Assembly: GCA_013205365.1 (NCBI GenBank)
Contig: JABMNC010000062.1
Span: forward strand, 1-6,743
Direction: 5' to 3'
Source: Cryomorphaceae bacterium
GTDB lineage: Bacteria > Bacteroidota > Bacteroidia > Flavobacteriales > Schleiferiaceae
DNA: 6,743 bases
Below, in pieces: positions 5,724 to 6,743 of this stretch (the first letter of the stretch is position 1; each line of letters opens with the position of its first letter). Below the pieces are notes generated by a model. That model did no database searches. It was given only the letters and a program-made list of their open reading frames with translations, and was not told the DNA's origin. The translations under genes were made by a program, and so were the position numbers.

Positions 5724-6743
5724 CAAGACACCCTGCTGCTCGACCGGAGAATCCCCGTAGTCGACGGTGAAAAGCGACCAAACATAGGTACCCTGTGGGC
5801 AGTCCGCACCAGAATTGCCTACCCGCCCGTTCCACTCCTCTTGAGGGTCGCTGCTCTTAAAGACCACGTTGCCCCATCGATCAAGAATTTGCAGGCGGTA
5901 CTGCTTAATTCCCGTCGCGACAGGCCTAAAGCCTTCGTTGCCCCCGTCTCCGTTGGGAGTAAAGGCGGTTGGAGACCAAACGTTATATATCGGGTCAACA
6001 CGCACCGAGTCTGCGATCGTATCCCAGCATCCGAACTCGTTAACTGCCAATCTTTGAACGAGGTACCACCCCGTGTCTCGATAAACGTGCACTACAAAGG
6101 CCTGCTGCTCATAGAGGCTGCTGTCACCCATGTCAAACCAAAACTGCTCGCCGGCATCTACGGAATCTGCGCGGACCTGCACTAGGGGCTGGTAGATCGT
6201 TACTCGCTTTGGATTGATGGTCATAGCAACCCGCGGCCGGGGATTTACCCGAATTGCCCCTGGGAAGAATCGTTCCACGGTGTCTTTGCAGCCCGTTTGG
6301 GTCCACATTCGCAGCCTAAGGTCGTAGAGTCCGGCTTGGCGGTACACGTGCACTGGGTTTTCTACCGTGTCGCTGAACCCGTCGCCAAAGTCCCAAGCAA
6401 AGTAACGGGTCCGCCGAGAGAAGGCGCCCGCATCAAAGACCACTCGGTAGGGCTCGCAGCCGACCAAGGGGCCAATGGTGCTGTCTAGTCTTGGCCTCGG
6501 ATCCACCACCACCGAGTCCACATAGCTTTCGTCGCAGGATTTGGATCGGATGCGAAGGGTTACGTTGTAGGTCCCGGGAGACAGAAACTGTACGGGAGGG
6601 GGCTGAAGTCCGCTCCAGGTTGCGGGATTAGCATCTCCAGGATTCCCAAAGGTCCAGTCAAAAAGGGCTCCGTCGTACCATGTTCCAGCCGCGGTAAACG
6701 AGACGGGCTGCTGGTCAAAACAGGGTCCGCCGTTGTGGGTAAA
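5709..6743 (-). CDS. T9SS-secreted multi-PKD protein, C-terminal 344 residues
   Basis: The gene runs in from the right edge (first codon complement of 6741-6743) and stops at TAG (5711-5709). The visible 344 residues hold at least three PKD-like beta-sandwich repeats and a sorting domain. Repeat 1 (about 1-83) has DWTFGNPGD and cysteines 8 and 70. Repeat 2 (about 84-168) has the classical WDFGDG (117-122) and VHVYRQAGLYDLRL, with cysteines 96 and 152. Repeat 3 (about 169-253) has FWFDMGDSS and VHVYRDTGWYLV, with a single Cys239. The end (254-344) is a CHU_C type B T9SS domain: FTPNGDGGNEGF (261-272), LQILDRWGNVVF (284-295), W304-NGR, CPQGTYVW and the terminal GVLLLIR. The protein is expected at the cell surface or outside, perhaps in adhesion or polymer binding (inference); no catalytic domain is visible. 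The GTG at 6521-6519 is internal, not a start. Confidence 0.94.
   Translation of the reverse strand, partial: FTHNGGPCFDQQPVSFTAAGTWYDGALFDWTFGNPGDANPATWSGLQPPPVQFLSPGTYNVTLRIRSKSCDESYVDSVVVDPRPRLDSTIGPLVGCEPYRVVFDAGAFSRRTRYFAWDFGDGFSDTVENPVHVYRQAGLYDLRLRMWTQTGCKDTVERFFPGAIRVNPRPRVAMTINPKRVTIYQPLVQVRADSVDAGEQFWFDMGDSSLYEQQAFVVHVYRDTGWYLVQRLAVNEFGCWDTIADSVRVDPIYNVWSPTAFTPNGDGGNEGFRPVATGIKQYRLQILDRWGNVVFKSSDPQEEWNGRVGNSGADCPQGTYVWSLFTVDYGDSPVEQQGVLLLIR

Noticed and set aside
6519..6521. GTG as start of the PKD/CHU_C protein
   Set aside because: The frame stays open to the right edge, and the 74 residues before this codon form another PKD-like repeat, so the gene continues beyond the window.
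1..6743. tRNA, rRNA, CRISPR, insertion sequence, integron or defence genes
   Set aside because: Intergenic gaps are all under 100 bp and hold only the promoters, hairpins and terminator listed; no array-like repeats or transposase-like proteins were found.

Overview
The window looks like an ordinary chromosomal segment of a Bacteroidota bacterium (the Flavobacteriia/Sphingobacteriia/Saprospiria side, with a base composition somewhat above 50% GC by eye). Three independent signs support this. Two genes end in the 'gliding motility-associated' C-terminal domain (CHU_C, type B signal of the type IX secretion system, T9SS). The intergenic regions carry perfect matches to the Bacteroidota -7 promoter element TAnnTTTG and lack good Shine-Dalgarno sites. 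The adenylate kinase is of the short-lid type and sits directly before obgE, as I recall from many Bacteroidota. Genus or species cannot be read from the sequence.

Layout, left to right. (1) The 3' end of a T9SS-secreted protein gene (+) runs in from the left edge. (2) fumC, class II fumarase (-), converges on it; each of the two stop codons is followed at once by a small GCGG-N5-CCGC hairpin. (3) A 97-bp divergent promoter region separates fumC from a 53-codon gene for a very hydrophobic small membrane protein (+). (4) A 22-bp perfect palindrome with T/A tracts acts as a bidirectional terminator between that small gene and manC (-), a mannose-1-phosphate guanylyltransferase. (5) A 92-bp divergent region with two mirror-image -7 boxes separates manC from a tight four-gene + strand cluster: adk, obgE, a PAP2-family phosphatase and crcB (fluoride channel). 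Gaps or overlaps inside the cluster are +12, -31 and -4 bp. (6) A second T9SS-type protein gene with at least three PKD-like domains (-) enters from the right edge and overlaps the end of crcB tail to tail by 15 bp.

The genes cover central metabolism (fumarate/malate; AMP/ATP balance), nucleotide-sugar supply for surface glycans (GDP-mannose), ribosome assembly and stress control (Obg), envelope lipid phosphate chemistry (PAP2), fluoride export (CrcB), and two large surface or secreted proteins at the flanks. I see no mobile element, CRISPR array, RNA gene or defence system. The points worth a second look are small-scale: the promoter architecture (mirror-image boxes, a possibly leaderless fumC), the matched hairpins after convergent stop codons, the overlapping gene ends, the tiny membrane protein, and a Phe-to-Met change in the CrcB pore motif.
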